Shown piece by piece: positions 51,421 to 60,566 of a stretch of 64,000 nt of DNA; the stretch's first letter is position 1, and every line of letters begins with the position of its first letter. Made by a program: the position numbers and the translations under genes. The notes beneath the pieces were generated by a model. It did not search any database and was not told the origin of the DNA. It saw only the letters and a list, made by a program, of their open reading frames with translations. Location of the stretch: positions 806,001-870,000 of the forward strand of contig NZ_JAFCKT010000001.1 in NCBI RefSeq assembly GCF_018129985.1, read 5' to 3'. The stretch comes from Bradyrhizobium sp. SZCCT0148. GTDB taxonomy: Bacteria > Pseudomonadota > Alphaproteobacteria > Rhizobiales > Xanthobacteraceae.

Positions 51421-52017
51421 TCACTTGGCGCCCGGCGGCTCGAGGGTGACCTCCTTGAGGTCGTCGCCGCTGACGACGACGATCGAAAAATTGAGCCGGC
51501 CGCGTTCGCGCACCAGCCCGCCGCTGATCGCCTTGCCGGAGGCGGCGCGTTCAGCGACGCGCACGGCCTCGGCGAGCCGGTGCCTGATCGCACCGAGCGC
51601 TGCGAGGTTGTCGCGGTCCTCATGGTCGAGCTCGGCGAGGGGAAGGGCGGCTTCGCCGCCGACCAGTTCGCCGGTCGTCGCATTGATGGTGTGGCGCCAG
51701 ATTCGGTCGTTGTGCAGGGTCTTCACCCGATACACCGGGACCCCCGCGGCGCCGTCGAAACTCACATCAGCCGTGGTGGCGCCGGCGTGCCGGCCTTCGG
51801 CAATCGACATCGCCTGGCTGATCGAGATCGATGAGCTGCGGAAGCGCTCGATCTCGCGGCTGATGGCCCGGCGTTCGGCCTCGGCATCGTTATCCGCGTC
51901 GCTGTGAAGTGCGGTCGGCGCGCCCGCGGAGACGATCGCCCGGGCCGGTGCGGCGATGAGGATCGCTGACAGGGCGGTCGCAAGCCATCGCGAGATATGT
52001 CGTTTGGCGGTCGTCAT
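51421..52017 (-). CDS. Exported PepSY-like protein
   Basis: 198-residue protein with a signal peptide (LATALSAILIAAPARA). Two PepSY-like repeats follow: ISQAMSIAEGRHAG...YRVKTL...TGELVGG and AVRVAERAASG...FSIVVVSGDDLKEVTLEP, matching the alpha-beta PepSY pattern. PepSY domains often inhibit proteases or sense envelope state; no partner is adjacent. A 19-bp dyad resembling a TetR operator lies about 175 bases upstream. Confidence 0.78.
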   Translation of the reverse strand: MTTAKRHISRWLATALSAILIAAPARAIVSAGAPTALHSDADNDAEAERRAISREIERFRSSSISISQAMSIAEGRHAGATTADVSFDGAAGVPVYRVKTLHNDRIWRHTINATTGELVGGEAALPLAELDHEDRDNLAALGAIRHRLAEAVRVAERAASGKAISGGLVRERGRLNFSIVVVSGDDLKEVTLEPPGAK

Positions 52018-52190
52018 GCTCGAAGCCTCGGCCAGCGAGTCTGCCGGATGATCGTTAAAGAAATTCGCGGCCGGCCTTGGGCGTCGGCCGGCCGCGGAAC
52101 GTCGTGGGCGGGCTGTACCCGGCACGGCGATCTAGCGGTATGGACCACCTTTGGGGCTGGTGAAAAAAGCGGTCCGTATCGCCTATAACT

Positions 52191-52209
52191 AAACCATACC
52201 GTATCGTTT
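52191..52209. promoter_or_regulatory. Predicted TetR operator, site 1
   Basis: AAACCATACCGTATCGTTT fits the dyad AAAC-N-ATAC-N-GTAT-N-GTTT perfectly. It lies between the end of the TetR gene and the start of the PepSY gene. A second site with the same spacing is at 54395-54413. Confidence 0.6.
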
Positions 52210-52269
52210 TATTTCGGTCAACGGCGCAGGCGGGTCCGGTCGCGGAAAGCGGGCCGTCTCACGGAATTG

Positions 52270-53016
52270 TCAGCGCGAAGGGCGTCGCCGCGACGCGCTT
52301 TTGGTCGTGCCCTGGATGCGGTCGGCAGGTCCAAGCGCACCGGCGAGAAACAGCTTGATGGCCGTGCGCATGCGCTTTTCGGCGGGCTTCATCTCGAGCG
52401 CCGTGCCGAACGTCGCCAAGCGGTGGGTGTGACCCACGACCACGTCGAGAAAAACCTCGGCTGCGATGGTGGTGTCCTCGATGTCGAGCGCGCCCTGTGC
52501 CACCAGACGGTCGAAGAAGCGCGCGGTGGCGTCGACAGCCTTCAGCCAGCCTTCCTCCTTGCCGAGCTTGGCGACATCTGGGAAGTTGATCGCCTGCGAC
52601 GTCATCATGCGGCTGAACGCGACGGCGTCGGGTCCGCATGTGAATGTCAGCATCTCGCGCCCGATCTCGACCAGGCGCTGCTCGACCGAGATGTCGGAGG
52701 CGCTGGAGAGCTGTGTCTCGGCGGCCGCCGACAGCGGCGCAAGCCAGCGCGCGATCTCGCGCCTCAGCACGGCGGCAAACAGGCCGCGCTTGTCGCCGTA
52801 GCGGGCATAGACGGTGGGCTTGCTGACCCGGGCCGCTTCCGCGACCGCGTCGAGCGACGTGGCATCGAAGCCGCGGTCCAGGAACAGGCGGGTGGCGACT
52901 TCGATCAGCCGTTGGTCGCGCTCGATGGCGGCGGTTTTCGTCGGCCGGCCGCCACGGGATTTCGGCATCTCGCGCCGCGGCGCAGCCGGTTTTGTCCTGG
53001 TCGCAGTCAATCCCAT
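52270..53016 (-). CDS. TetR/AcrR-family regulator
   Basis: 248-residue repressor. The HTH covers about residues 35-80: LIEVATRLFLDRGFDATSLD, then VAEAARVSKPTVYARYGDKR. The C-terminal domain (AcrR-like) is all-helical and should bind a small ligand. An internal ATG at 52968 (MPKSRGGRPT) is an alternative start. It lies between the PepSY and patatin genes, in the same direction, and likely regulates one or both through the dyads at 52191 and 54395. Confidence 0.9.
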   Translation of the reverse strand: MGLTATRTKPAAPRREMPKSRGGRPTKTAAIERDQRLIEVATRLFLDRGFDATSLDAVAEAARVSKPTVYARYGDKRGLFAAVLRREIARWLAPLSAAAETQLSSASDISVEQRLVEIGREMLTFTCGPDAVAFSRMMTSQAINFPDVAKLGKEEGWLKAVDATARFFDRLVAQGALDIEDTTIAAEVFLDVVVGHTHRLATFGTALEMKPAEKRMRTAIKLFLAGALGPADRIQGTTKSASRRRPSR

Positions 53017-53136
53017 GCCCGCTGATTCCTGCGCGTTTCTGACAGTCGTTCTATATCGCGCAGGAGCCGGGGCGTCATGGCGAATTTGGCCGAATTGGCC
53101 GTACCATCAACGGTTTCGCCGAGGCCTCGTTCCGCC

Positions 53137-54345
53137 TCACGGCACCGTCGAACTCCAGGCCTGACCGGCGGCGGCCTTGTCGTATCCGTACTGGTAGAGC
53201 GCCCGCATGTAGCCGGTGTCGAATCCTTCCGAGGGCGGCGCCGGGTATTCGCGCGCGATGTAGGAGAGGTGGAAGCCGAGACGGTTGCGCTTGGCGAAAT
53301 CGTAAGTCGAGAAGATGATCGATCGCGTCTGCGACTGGGTGATCGCCGACAGGCTGCGCGAGGCGACGTCGATGGTGCCGTTGGAGACCAGTTCGAAATT
53401 GCGCTCGATCTTCTTGTTGACGAGGATGTAGATGTCCAGTTTCGCGTTGCCCGGTAGGCGGCTGCCCTGGAACAGCAGGGCTTCCGGCAGCGTCAGCACC
53501 GGCGCGGTCACGCCGCCGTCGACATGCATTTCCTGAAACTTGCGGCCCTCGCCCTCGGCGTCGATCATGATCGGCGGAAACACCAGGGGAATACTGGCGG
53601 AGGCGGCCATGACGTCGCGAAACAGTTTGAGCGCCTCGGGCGTGCCGACCGCGGCGATCTTGCCCATGTCCCAGATCGCGGTGCGCTGGGTGTCGAGATC
53701 GGTCGTCACCACCAGCAGCTTCCGGCCCTTGGCATTTTCGCGCGCGACTTGCGCCATGAGCTCCGGCCCGACATAGCGTGCCACCAACTCGCGCAGCCGT
53801 GTGTTGCCGAACAGACCGGATCCGAACAGCACGCGCACGATGCTGGGATCGTTCAAAAGGCTCTCGGCGATGCCGCTGGTATAGACCTCCTTCAGCGTGT
53901 CGTCGTATTGCGAACCGAGAAACGCGAACGGCGCGATCAGGCCGCCGGTGCTCACGCCCGAGACGACGGAAAAGGTGGGACGGGTTCGGGTCGCGGTCCA
54001 GCCGTTGAGAACGCCGACGCCGTAAGCGCCATCGGCGCCGCCGCCCGACAGCGCCAGGTAGGACCTCGTTGCGTTGCCGGTGTCCTTCTCGAAACTGAAT
54101 TTGCTGACGGGGTCGTCGGCGTAGCGCCTGAGGCCGTCGATATCGAGCACGCGCGATGTGCTGGCTTCCGCGGCCGTGTAGGGCGTACGGGGCAGGGAGG
54201 TGCAGGCGCCGAGCACCAGGCTGCACGTCAAAGCCAGAAATGCGGTCAGGCGTGCGCCTGCCTGTCTTTTCCGGCCAGGCAAGGGGCCGGACATGTCAGT
54301 CGAACCTGAAGGGAAGGGCATTGTCGGTGGCTGGCGATCACGCAT
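53137..54345 (-). CDS. Patatin-like phospholipase lipoprotein
   Basis: 402-residue predicted lipoprotein (lipobox LGAC, Cys 48; a shorter start at 54294 would put it nearer the N-terminus). The patatin domain has the oxyanion motif SGGGADGAYG at 100-109, the nucleophile S132 in GVSTGG, and D276 in HVDGG, forming the Ser-Asp dyad. It should hydrolyse phospholipids or acylglycerols at the cell envelope. An operator-like dyad lies 50 bases upstream of the first ATG. Confidence 0.88.
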   Translation of the reverse strand: MRDRQPPTMPFPSGSTDMSGPLPGRKRQAGARLTAFLALTCSLVLGACTSLPRTPYTAAEASTSRVLDIDGLRRYADDPVSKFSFEKDTGNATRSYLALSGGGADGAYGVGVLNGWTATRTRPTFSVVSGVSTGGLIAPFAFLGSQYDDTLKEVYTSGIAESLLNDPSIVRVLFGSGLFGNTRLRELVARYVGPELMAQVARENAKGRKLLVVTTDLDTQRTAIWDMGKIAAVGTPEALKLFRDVMAASASIPLVFPPIMIDAEGEGRKFQEMHVDGGVTAPVLTLPEALLFQGSRLPGNAKLDIYILVNKKIERNFELVSNGTIDVASRSLSAITQSQTRSIIFSTYDFAKRNRLGFHLSYIAREYPAPPSEGFDTGYMRALYQYGYDKAAAGQAWSSTVP

Positions 54346-54394
54346 CTACCGCCGCCGGCAAATTTGCCGCGGCAGTTCGTCCAGCCCCACCGGT

Positions 54395-54413
54395 AAACTA
54401 CACGGTATCGTTT
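54395..54413. promoter_or_regulatory. Predicted TetR operator, site 2
   Basis: AAACTACACGGTATCGTTT, the same dyad as at 52191 with one half-site change (ACAC for ATAC). It lies between the divergent patatin and tgt genes, 50 bases from the patatin start. Confidence 0.6.
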
Positions 54414-54525
54414 TGTTTAACAAGTGCAGCGGCTCAGATATCGGCGTCAGTCCTGTCCCAGTCTGAAGCACAGGGGCGCCGAGGGCGGGTTGATCGGCTT
54501 CGTCCGACACGCAATAAGCAGCACT

Positions 54526-55671
54526 ATGACTCCCGACAATGATCTTCCCAATCACTTCGAGTTGCTCGCCACGGACGGGACCGCGCGGACCGGGCGCCTG
54601 ACCACGCCGCATGGCGTGGTGCGCACCCCCGCCTTCATGCCGGTCGGCACCGCCGGCGCCATGAAGGGTATGCACTGGCGCGAGGTGCGCGACGCCGGTG
54701 CCGACATCGTGCTCGGCAACACCTATCATCTGATGCTGCGTCCGACCGCCGAGCGGATCGCGGCGCTCGGCGGCCTGCAGAAATTCACCGGCTGGAACGG
54801 GCCGATGCTGACGGATTCCGGCGGCTTCCAGGTGATGTCGCTGTCGGACCTGCGCAAGGTCACCGAGAACGCCGTCACCTTCCGCTCGCATATCGACGGC
54901 GCCAAGGTCGAGCTGTCGCCGGAGCGCTCGATCGAGGTGCAGCGCTTGCTCGGCTCCGACGTCGCCATGCAGATGGACGAGTGCGTGCGGTTGCCGGCCG
55001 AGCGCGCCGACATCGAGCGCGCGATGCAATTATCGCTGCGCTGGGCCGAACGCTCAAAGCGCGCCTTCGAGAGCGCGCCCGACGGCTACATGCTGTTCGG
55101 CATCGTCCAGGGCGGCGACATCCCGCAGCTTCGCCATGAGAGCGCGCGAGGCCTCGTCGCGGTCGGCTTCCATGGTTATGCGATCGGCGGCCTTGCCGTC
55201 GGCGAGCCGCAGGCGGTGATGCTGGCGATGATCGACGAGACCGCACCGTTGCTGCCGAAACAGCGCCCGCGCTATCTGATGGGCGTCGGCACGCCCGACG
55301 ACATCCTCGAAGCCGTCAAACGCGGCATCGACATGTTCGATTGCGTGATGCCGACCCGCAATGGCCGGCACGGCGTTGCCTTCACGCGCTTCGGCCAGGT
55401 GAATTTGCGCAACGCGCGCCATGCCGACGATCCTCGCCCGCTCGACGAAGAGAGCTCATGGCCGTCGACGCGCAGCTGTGCGCGCGCCTATCTGCATCAT
55501 CTCGTCAAGGCCGGCGAGACGCTCGGAGCGATGCTGCTGTCCGAAATCAATATCGCCTATTATCAATTCCTGATGCAGGGCATCAGGGACGCGATTGCGC
55601 ACGGAAGGTTCGACGAGTTCTATCAGCGGACGCGCGCGGACTGGGCGAGGGGCGATATCGCCCCGCGCTAG
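54526..55671 (+). CDS. tgt: tRNA-guanine transglycosylase, zinc site absent
   Basis: 381-residue enzyme that swaps guanine 34 for preQ1 in queuosine tRNAs. The catalytic pair is intact: D97 in LTDSGGFQV and nucleophile D272 in [22 protein letters not shown] is also kept. The zinc site of known TGTs (C-x-C-x2-C plus a His 26 residues on) is absent: those four positions are S310, W312, T315 and I341, in [20 protein letters not shown] and SEINIAYYQ. The start is at 54526; the frame is open 102 bases further up. queA lies 4.5 kb upstream. Confidence 0.95.
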   Translation: MTPDNDLPNHFELLATDGTARTGRLTTPHGVVRTPAFMPVGTAGAMKGMHWREVRDAGADIVLGNTYHLMLRPTAERIAALGGLQKFTGWNGPMLTDSGGFQVMSLSDLRKVTENAVTFRSHIDGAKVELSPERSIEVQRLLGSDVAMQMDECVRLPAERADIERAMQLSLRWAERSKRAFESAPDGYMLFGIVQGGDIPQLRHESARGLVAVGFHGYAIGGLAVGEPQAVMLAMIDETAPLLPKQRPRYLMGVGTPDDILEAVKRGIDMFDCVMPTRNGRHGVAFTRFGQVNLRNARHADDPRPLDEESSWPSTRSCARAYLHHLVKAGETLGAMLLSEINIAYYQFLMQGIRDAIAHGRFDEFYQRTRADWARGDIAPR

Positions 55672-55686
55672 ATCCATGGTCCAGGT

Positions 55687-55905
55687 TCAATTGCACATGA
55701 TCCGATGCTTCACGGCGTGCTTGGTGACGAAGCCGTAGCCGCAATTGTCGCAGGTCCAGAGATAGCTGATCACGTGGTCGGAGACGTAGGCGGATGCTTC
55801 GGCGGCGACCATGGAGTCGGCGCAGACGGGACAGGCCGGCAACTCGCTGCAACGCGGATCACGCCTTAGCGTTACGGTCGACATCACTTCAGCAACTGCT
55901 GACAT
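55687..55905 (-). CDS. Small Cys-rich (zinc-ribbon-like) protein
   Basis: 72-residue cytoplasmic protein with PACPVC and TCDNCGYGF, a C-x2-C...C-x2-C layout that could bind one zinc ion, and a final Cys near the C-terminus. GGGAGG precedes the ATG by 9 bases and sets the start. It is convergent with tgt (15 bases between the stops). Such small zinc-ribbon proteins are of unknown role. Confidence 0.8.
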   Translation of the reverse strand: MSAVAEVMSTVTLRRDPRCSELPACPVCADSMVAAEASAYVSDHVISYLWTCDNCGYGFVTKHAVKHRIMCN

Positions 55906-56129
55906 CGTGGTGACCTCCCTGCTTTGAGACCTAAGTCTAACATAAGCAGAATCAGTTTGCGAGGTCGCAACACAATTGCGTTGGTTTTCTGCTAATTGGA
56001 GCTCACGCGATTTTGCGATGCAGCGAATTTTAACATGTGCCGCATTGTCGCTTGCGTGTCGTCGCAGGCTGTCCGTAACTGCGTATGACTTGCGCAAGAA
56101 ATGCAAATTGTCGCCACAGGGAGTTCGTC

Positions 56130-57107
56130 ATGGACGCATCGTCCACCACGGGTGCAGCGCACCAACCCGGCCGAGGCCGGATCTATGACTCGATCGTCGA
56201 TGCCTTCGGCAATACGCCGACCGTGCGGTTGCGCCGGCTGCCCGGCATGCACGGCGTGAATGCGACGATTCTGGCAAAACTTGAATATTTCAATCCTGCC
56301 GCAAGCGTGAAGGACCGCATCGGCGCGGCCATGATCATCGCGATGGAGAAGGCGGGCATCGTCAAGCCCGACACCGTGCTGATCGAACCGACCTCCGGCA
56401 ATACCGGCATCGCGCTCGCCTTCGTGGCGGCGTCGCGCGGCTACCGGCTCAAGCTGGTGATGCCGGAATCGATGTCGATCGAGCGGCGCAAGATGCTGGC
56501 TTTTCTCGGTGCCGAGCTGGTGCTGACGCCGGCGGCGCAGGGCATGAAGGGCGCGATCGCCGCCGCCGAGGAGTTGGTGAAGACGACGCCGAACGCGGTG
56601 ATGCCGCAGCAGTTCAAGAACCTCGCCAATCCCGAGGTGCACCGCCGCACCACCGCGGAGGAAATCTGGAACGACACTGGCGGCAATATCGATTTCTTTG
56701 TCGCCGGCGTCGGCACAGGCGGCACCATCACCGGCGTCGGCCAGGTGCTGAAGCCGCGCAAGGCCTCGCTTCGCGTGGTCGCGGTCGAGCCGGAGGAAAG
56801 CCCTGTGCTGTCCGGCGGCCAGCATACGCCGCACAAGATCCAGGGCATCGGCGCAGGCTTCGTCCCTGATATCCTCGACCGCGCCGTGATCGACGAGATC
56901 GTGAAGATCAACTCGACGACGGCGATCGAGACCTCGCGCGCGCTGGCGCGGCACGAGGGCATTCCGGGCGGTATCTCATCGGGCGCTGCGATCGCCGCCG
57001 CGCTCGAGATCGGCAAGCGGCCGGAAGCGACGGGAAAGACCATCCTGGCGATCGTGCCGTCCTTCTCCGAGCGGTATCTTTCGACAGCATTGTTTGAGGG
57101 AATCTAG
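56130..57107 (+). CDS. cysK: Cysteine synthase A
   Basis: 325-residue PLP enzyme making cysteine from O-acetylserine and sulfide. The PLP Lys is K61 in [11 protein letters not shown], the substrate loop is [12 protein letters not shown], and the glycine loop is [12 protein letters not shown]. Start at 56130, set by AGGGAG; an in-frame ATG at 56085 lacks a ribosome site. A short BrnA-like gene follows four bases after the stop. Confidence 0.95.
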   Translation: MDASSTTGAAHQPGRGRIYDSIVDAFGNTPTVRLRRLPGMHGVNATILAKLEYFNPAASVKDRIGAAMIIAMEKAGIVKPDTVLIEPTSGNTGIALAFVAASRGYRLKLVMPESMSIERRKMLAFLGAELVLTPAAQGMKGAIAAAEELVKTTPNAVMPQQFKNLANPEVHRRTTAEEIWNDTGGNIDFFVAGVGTGGTITGVGQVLKPRKASLRVVAVEPEESPVLSGGQHTPHKIQGIGAGFVPDILDRAVIDEIVKINSTTAIETSRALARHEGIPGGISSGAAIAAALEIGKRPEATGKTILAIVPSFSERYLSTALFEGI

Positions 57108-57110
57108 GAC

Positions 57111-57353
57111 ATGGCGGATCAACCACCGAGGCGACCGCGCACGCTCGGCGATGCCAGGACGGAGGCCGAGGCAGCGTTCAAGAAGGTGACGGCCAAGGTC
57201 GCGGTCGCGCCGCCGAAGCCGAACGTGGCGCCGGGGGTCCGGGAGCAGGTGACGCTGCGCATCGACCAGGACGTGCTGGAGTTCTTTCAGGAGGGCGGCC
57301 CCGGTTGGCAGGATCGCATCAACGAGGCGCTGCGCAAGGCCGCAGGGAAGTAG
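57111..57353 (+). CDS. BrnA-like small protein
   Basis: 80-residue protein. The N-terminal 45 residues are Pro/Lys-rich; the C-terminal block REQVTLRIDQDVLEFFQEGG and WQDRINEALRKAA matches the BrnA antitoxin ribbon-helix-helix consensus (BrnT toxin partner). No brnT toxin gene is adjacent, so it is an orphan; regulation of a neighbour or self is possible. It sits three bases after cysK, likely in the same transcript, and is followed by a strong terminator. Confidence 0.75.
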   Translation: MADQPPRRPRTLGDARTEAEAAFKKVTAKVAVAPPKPNVAPGVREQVTLRIDQDVLEFFQEGGPGWQDRINEALRKAAGK

Positions 57354-57401
57354 CCAACCTCCTCACGGACGGTGCCCCTCCTTTCCATGAGGAGCGCAAA
57401 G

Positions 57402-57427
57402 AAAAGCCCGGCGCGAGCCGGGCTTTT
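57402..57427. terminator. Bidirectional intrinsic terminator
   Basis: AAAAGCCCGGC (57402-57412) pairs with GCCGGGCTTTT (57417-57427), 11 perfect pairs, 4-base loop. T-runs on both strands let it end the cysK operon and the convergent caspase-like gene. Confidence 0.93.
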
Positions 57428-57448
57428 ATATCTTCGATCGCGTCGCAC

Positions 57449-58879
57449 TCAGCGGCGGAACATGCCGCCCATCATGCCGCCAACGACGCCGCCGACGAAG
57501 GCCGCACCGGCCGCATCGCCGGGATTGCTGCGGTGTTGCGGCGCCGGCGCAGGCGCACTGCTCTGGGGAGCGGTGGCGGCACGGCGAGCCGGCTTCTGGC
57601 TGGTGTCGCTCGCCGTCGCCGGGGCGGCCACGACTTCCGAGAGCAGGGCCTTGTGCTGGTTCTTGTTGAGGTAGCCCGATGAGGGGTAGCCGCGCGCGGC
57701 CTGCCACCGCTTGAGCACGGTGCGGGTCTCGTCGCTGAACACGCCGGTCTGCTTGGTGTCGAAGCCGAGGCCGGTGAGGCGGCGCTGCACGTCGCGGCGC
57801 TGGGTCTTGTCGAGGCCGATCTGGTCCTCGGTGAGCTGGGTGGCCTCGTCGGTGAAGGTTGCGGGATCGACTCCGGCGTTGAGCGTGCGGGTCGCGGTCG
57901 AGGGGCCGCTCTTGATCGCCGCGAGGCGAGCCAGCGCCAGCGCCTTGAACTGGCCGTTCGGATAGGCCGAGAGATAAGCGTTGAGCTCTTCCGGCTTGTT
58001 GGACTCCTTCACCGAGCGCCAGTATTCGAGCTCGACGCCGTCCGAGCTGCCGCTCGCCGCCGGCACAATGCCGGAAGCGGTCGGTGCTGCGTTGGCGACC
58101 TGGGTCATCGGAGCCTGGTTGAGATAGACCGAGCCGGTCAGGTTGGTGTGACCCCACGGCAGCTGACCCTTGCGGGTCTCTTCATTGACCTGGGCACGCA
58201 CCGACGTCATCGCCTGCTGGATCTCGACGCCGGGCTTGGTGATGTTGTCAATCAGCGCGCGGGTGAAGGGACTGTTGTTGCCCTCCTGGCCATCGAGCGC
58301 AGTCTGGCCCGGTCCGGTGGCAAAAGCGATCAGCGTGCCTTCGCCGGACTTCATCTCGGCGAGGCCGCTCTGCACGTTGACGCTGCGGGTCGCGGAGTTG
58401 GACTTGATCTTGGCGGCGAACGGATTGTCGCGGCAGGCATCGAGGAAGACCAGCTTGACCTTGGCATCGCCCATGGTCTGCTCGAGCGTGAGGTCGATGT
58501 TGATGGCTGCGCCGAGCTTGACGTCCATCTCCGACTTGATGTCAGCGTCGACGGGCAGCAGGTAATTGGTGCCGCCGACTGCGATGCCGTGGCCGGCATA
58601 ATAGAACAGTGCGATGTCGGAGCCCTGCGCCTTGCGGCCAAAGTCGAGCAGCTTTTCCGTCATCTGGTCGCGGCTGAGATTGGATCCTTCAATCACCTCG
58701 AAGCCGACATTGCGCAGCGTCGATGCCATGGCCTTGGCGTCGATCGGCGGGTTCGGCAATTGCGCGACGTTCTTGTAGGAGCCGTTGCCGACGACGAATG
58801 CGACGCGGCGGTCGGCCTTCGCGGCACTGACCGACAGCGCCATGCACATCAGCGAAGCGAGGAGGGTGAGATAGCGCAT
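57449..58879 (-). CDS. Exported caspase-fold protein with peptidoglycan-binding domain
   Basis: 476-residue protein. Signal peptide (MRYLTLLASLMCMALSVSAA), then a metacaspase/caspase-like peptidase domain with catalytic H97 (YYAGHGIAVGG) and C149 (VFLDACRDNPF). Residues about 305-345 resemble a coiled-coil/TPR-like linker (SVKESNKPEELNAYLSAYPN), and 380-435 a PG_binding_1 domain (RRDVQRRLTGLGFDTKQTGV). It ends in a Gly/Met-rich hydrophobic tail (GGVVGGMMGGMF). Domain order fits a cell-wall-bound peptidase; substrate unknown. Confidence 0.86.
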   Translation of the reverse strand: MRYLTLLASLMCMALSVSAAKADRRVAFVVGNGSYKNVAQLPNPPIDAKAMASTLRNVGFEVIEGSNLSRDQMTEKLLDFGRKAQGSDIALFYYAGHGIAVGGTNYLLPVDADIKSEMDVKLGAAINIDLTLEQTMGDAKVKLVFLDACRDNPFAAKIKSNSATRSVNVQSGLAEMKSGEGTLIAFATGPGQTALDGQEGNNSPFTRALIDNITKPGVEIQQAMTSVRAQVNEETRKGQLPWGHTNLTGSVYLNQAPMTQVANAAPTASGIVPAASGSSDGVELEYWRSVKESNKPEELNAYLSAYPNGQFKALALARLAAIKSGPSTATRTLNAGVDPATFTDEATQLTEDQIGLDKTQRRDVQRRLTGLGFDTKQTGVFSDETRTVLKRWQAARGYPSSGYLNKNQHKALLSEVVAAPATASDTSQKPARRAATAPQSSAPAPAPQHRSNPGDAAGAAFVGGVVGGMMGGMFRR

Positions 58880-59079
58880 CTGAAATCCCCAGAATCGAAT
58901 TGCAGGCAGCAACAAATTGGCAACGAACGTACACGAAGTGCCCGACCCCGTGCCACCAAAACGGCTGTCCGTTGCGTTCAACCCGCTGCTGTGTGGCCGA
59001 ATGTGCACGGTGGATTGATTCCACAACGTGATCTAAATCACACGGCCACTTCGTTTTGTCGCGCAAGGCGGCGGGAGGT

Positions 59080-59955
59080 TCACTGCGCGCGGGCGGGAAC
59101 CGGGGGCGCGGGCTTCAAATTCAGGAGATTGCCGCACAGGATCAGCACGGCGCCCAGCACCGTCCAGGTGTCGAGCCGCTCGGAATAGAGCAGCCAGCCC
59201 GCGGTCGCGGTCAGCGGCACCCGCAGGAAGTCCATGGGAACCACGATCGTTGCGTCGGCGTATCGAAGCGCGCTGGCAAGGCAATAGTGCGAGAAAGTGC
59301 CGCAGACACCGATGACGAACAGCCAGCCCCAGAGATAGGCCGACGGCCAGGTCCAGACGAAGAGCGTCGGCAGCAGGCCCACCACCATCTGCACCACGAT
59401 CATCCAGAACAGGATCGACAGCGCGCTTTCGGTTCGGGTCAGGGACTTCGCAAGGATCATGGAAATGCTGAAGCCGATCGCGGCGCCGAGCGCGATCAAT
59501 TGACCTGGATTGACCTCGCTGGTGGCGGGCCGCACGATCATGACGACGCCGATGATGCCGAGCACGACGGCGGCAATCTTCCAGATCGTCATGCGCTCGG
59601 AGAGGAACGTTGCAGCCAGCACGGCGGTCCAGATCGGCATCGTGAACTCGATCGCCACCACCTGGCCGATTCCGATCAGCGTCAGTGCGTAGAACCAGCC
59701 GAGTTGCGCCAAATAATGCACCCCGTTGCGCGCGAGGTGCTGGGGCAGGCGTTTGGTCGCGACCGCCTTGAAGCCACCAGCGCGATGGATGAACGGCAGA
59801 AGCAGCGTGAGACCGATCACCGAACGCACTTCCATGATCTGGAAGACGTTGAGTTCACGCGTGGTCTCGCGTCCGGCGACGGCCATGACCAGCATCAGCG
59901 CCAGCCAGCCGGCCATCCACAAGGCCGCCATCGTTTTGGACGGGGTTGCGCTCAT
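59080..59955 (-). CDS. EamA-family (DMT) transporter
   Basis: 291-residue inner-membrane protein with ten predicted helices in two EamA repeats, as in drug/metabolite exporters of the RhaT/YdcZ class. Start set at 59955; the longer frame is unlikely. It is divergent from the Rid gene, so each has its own promoter in the 160-base gap. Substrate unknown. Confidence 0.88.
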   Translation of the reverse strand: MSATPSKTMAALWMAGWLALMLVMAVAGRETTRELNVFQIMEVRSVIGLTLLLPFIHRAGGFKAVATKRLPQHLARNGVHYLAQLGWFYALTLIGIGQVVAIEFTMPIWTAVLAATFLSERMTIWKIAAVVLGIIGVVMIVRPATSEVNPGQLIALGAAIGFSISMILAKSLTRTESALSILFWMIVVQMVVGLLPTLFVWTWPSAYLWGWLFVIGVCGTFSHYCLASALRYADATIVVPMDFLRVPLTATAGWLLYSERLDTWTVLGAVLILCGNLLNLKPAPPVPARAQ

Positions 59956-60115
59956 CAAGGCAAGTGCGGGGAATGTGAAGGACGGGAATGTGAAAGGATG
60001 GCCGGTATCGGCGACATCGCCGCCGTTTGCAACGGCCAAATCTGCGGATGCAGCGATGCAGGGCGACGTGCTAAGGCATCAACGAACAACGACAAAAAAC
60101 GGGAGAACTTCGCTC

Positions 60116-60514
60116 ATGCAGATCCTGCAGCCGGCCGAATGGAAAAAACCCCGCGGCTTCTCTCACGGCGTCGTGGCGGAAGGCCCTGGCCGCTGGGTGG
60201 TTCTGGCTGGCCAGACCGGAGGCGACGAGGCCGGCGAATACGCGCCCGACATGGCGGCACAGGTCGGAACCGCGCTGAAGCGGATCATCAAGCTCCTCGG
60301 CGAGGCCGGGGCAGGTCCGGAGCACATCGTCCGCCTGACCTGGTACCTGACCAGCCGCAGCGAATATGAGGCGGCCGGTGCCGGCATCGGCGCGGCCTGG
60401 AAGGAAACGCTCGGACGCAATTTCCCGCCATCGACGCTGCTCTATATCGGCGGTCTCGTGGACGAGCGGGCCAAGGTCGAGATCGAGGTCACGGCGTTCG
60501 TGCCGGGCGCATAA
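60116..60514 (+). CDS. Rid-family protein without the catalytic Arg
   Basis: 132-residue protein of the YjgF/YER057c/UK114 fold. It keeps PPSTLLYIGGLVDERAKVEIE, the position where RidA has Arg105 (in PARxTVxVA), but that Arg is Ser here. It therefore probably is not a classic enamine/imine deaminase and belongs to one of the other Rid subfamilies. The ATG at 60116 follows GGGAG. A 13-bp terminator stem starts at its stop codon. Confidence 0.82.
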   Translation: MQILQPAEWKKPRGFSHGVVAEGPGRWVVLAGQTGGDEAGEYAPDMAAQVGTALKRIIKLLGEAGAGPEHIVRLTWYLTSRSEYEAAGAGIGAAWKETLGRNFPPSTLLYIGGLVDERAKVEIEVTAFVPGA

Positions 60515-60547
60515 AAAAATCGATCCGGCGCGGGCGCCGGATCGATT
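60511..60547 (-). terminator. Strong intrinsic terminator
   Basis: AATCGATCCGGCG (60518-60530) pairs with CGCCGGATCGATT (60535-60547), 13 perfect pairs, 4-base loop. On the minus strand it is followed by seven Ts (rc of 60511-60520), so it ends the 60567-61407 genes; it may also stop the Rid transcript, whose stop overlaps it. Confidence 0.93.
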
Positions 60548-60566
60548 GTAAAGTGCCTGTGTCAGC

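Noticed and set aside
55976..56188. Cys-containing short frame upstream of cysK as a leader peptide
   Set aside because: Cys codons are scattered, not clustered, and there is no terminator or promoter pattern like that at asd.
57111..57353. A complete BrnTA toxin-antitoxin pair
   Set aside because: Only the BrnA-like part is present; cysK precedes it and a terminator follows, with no room for brnT.
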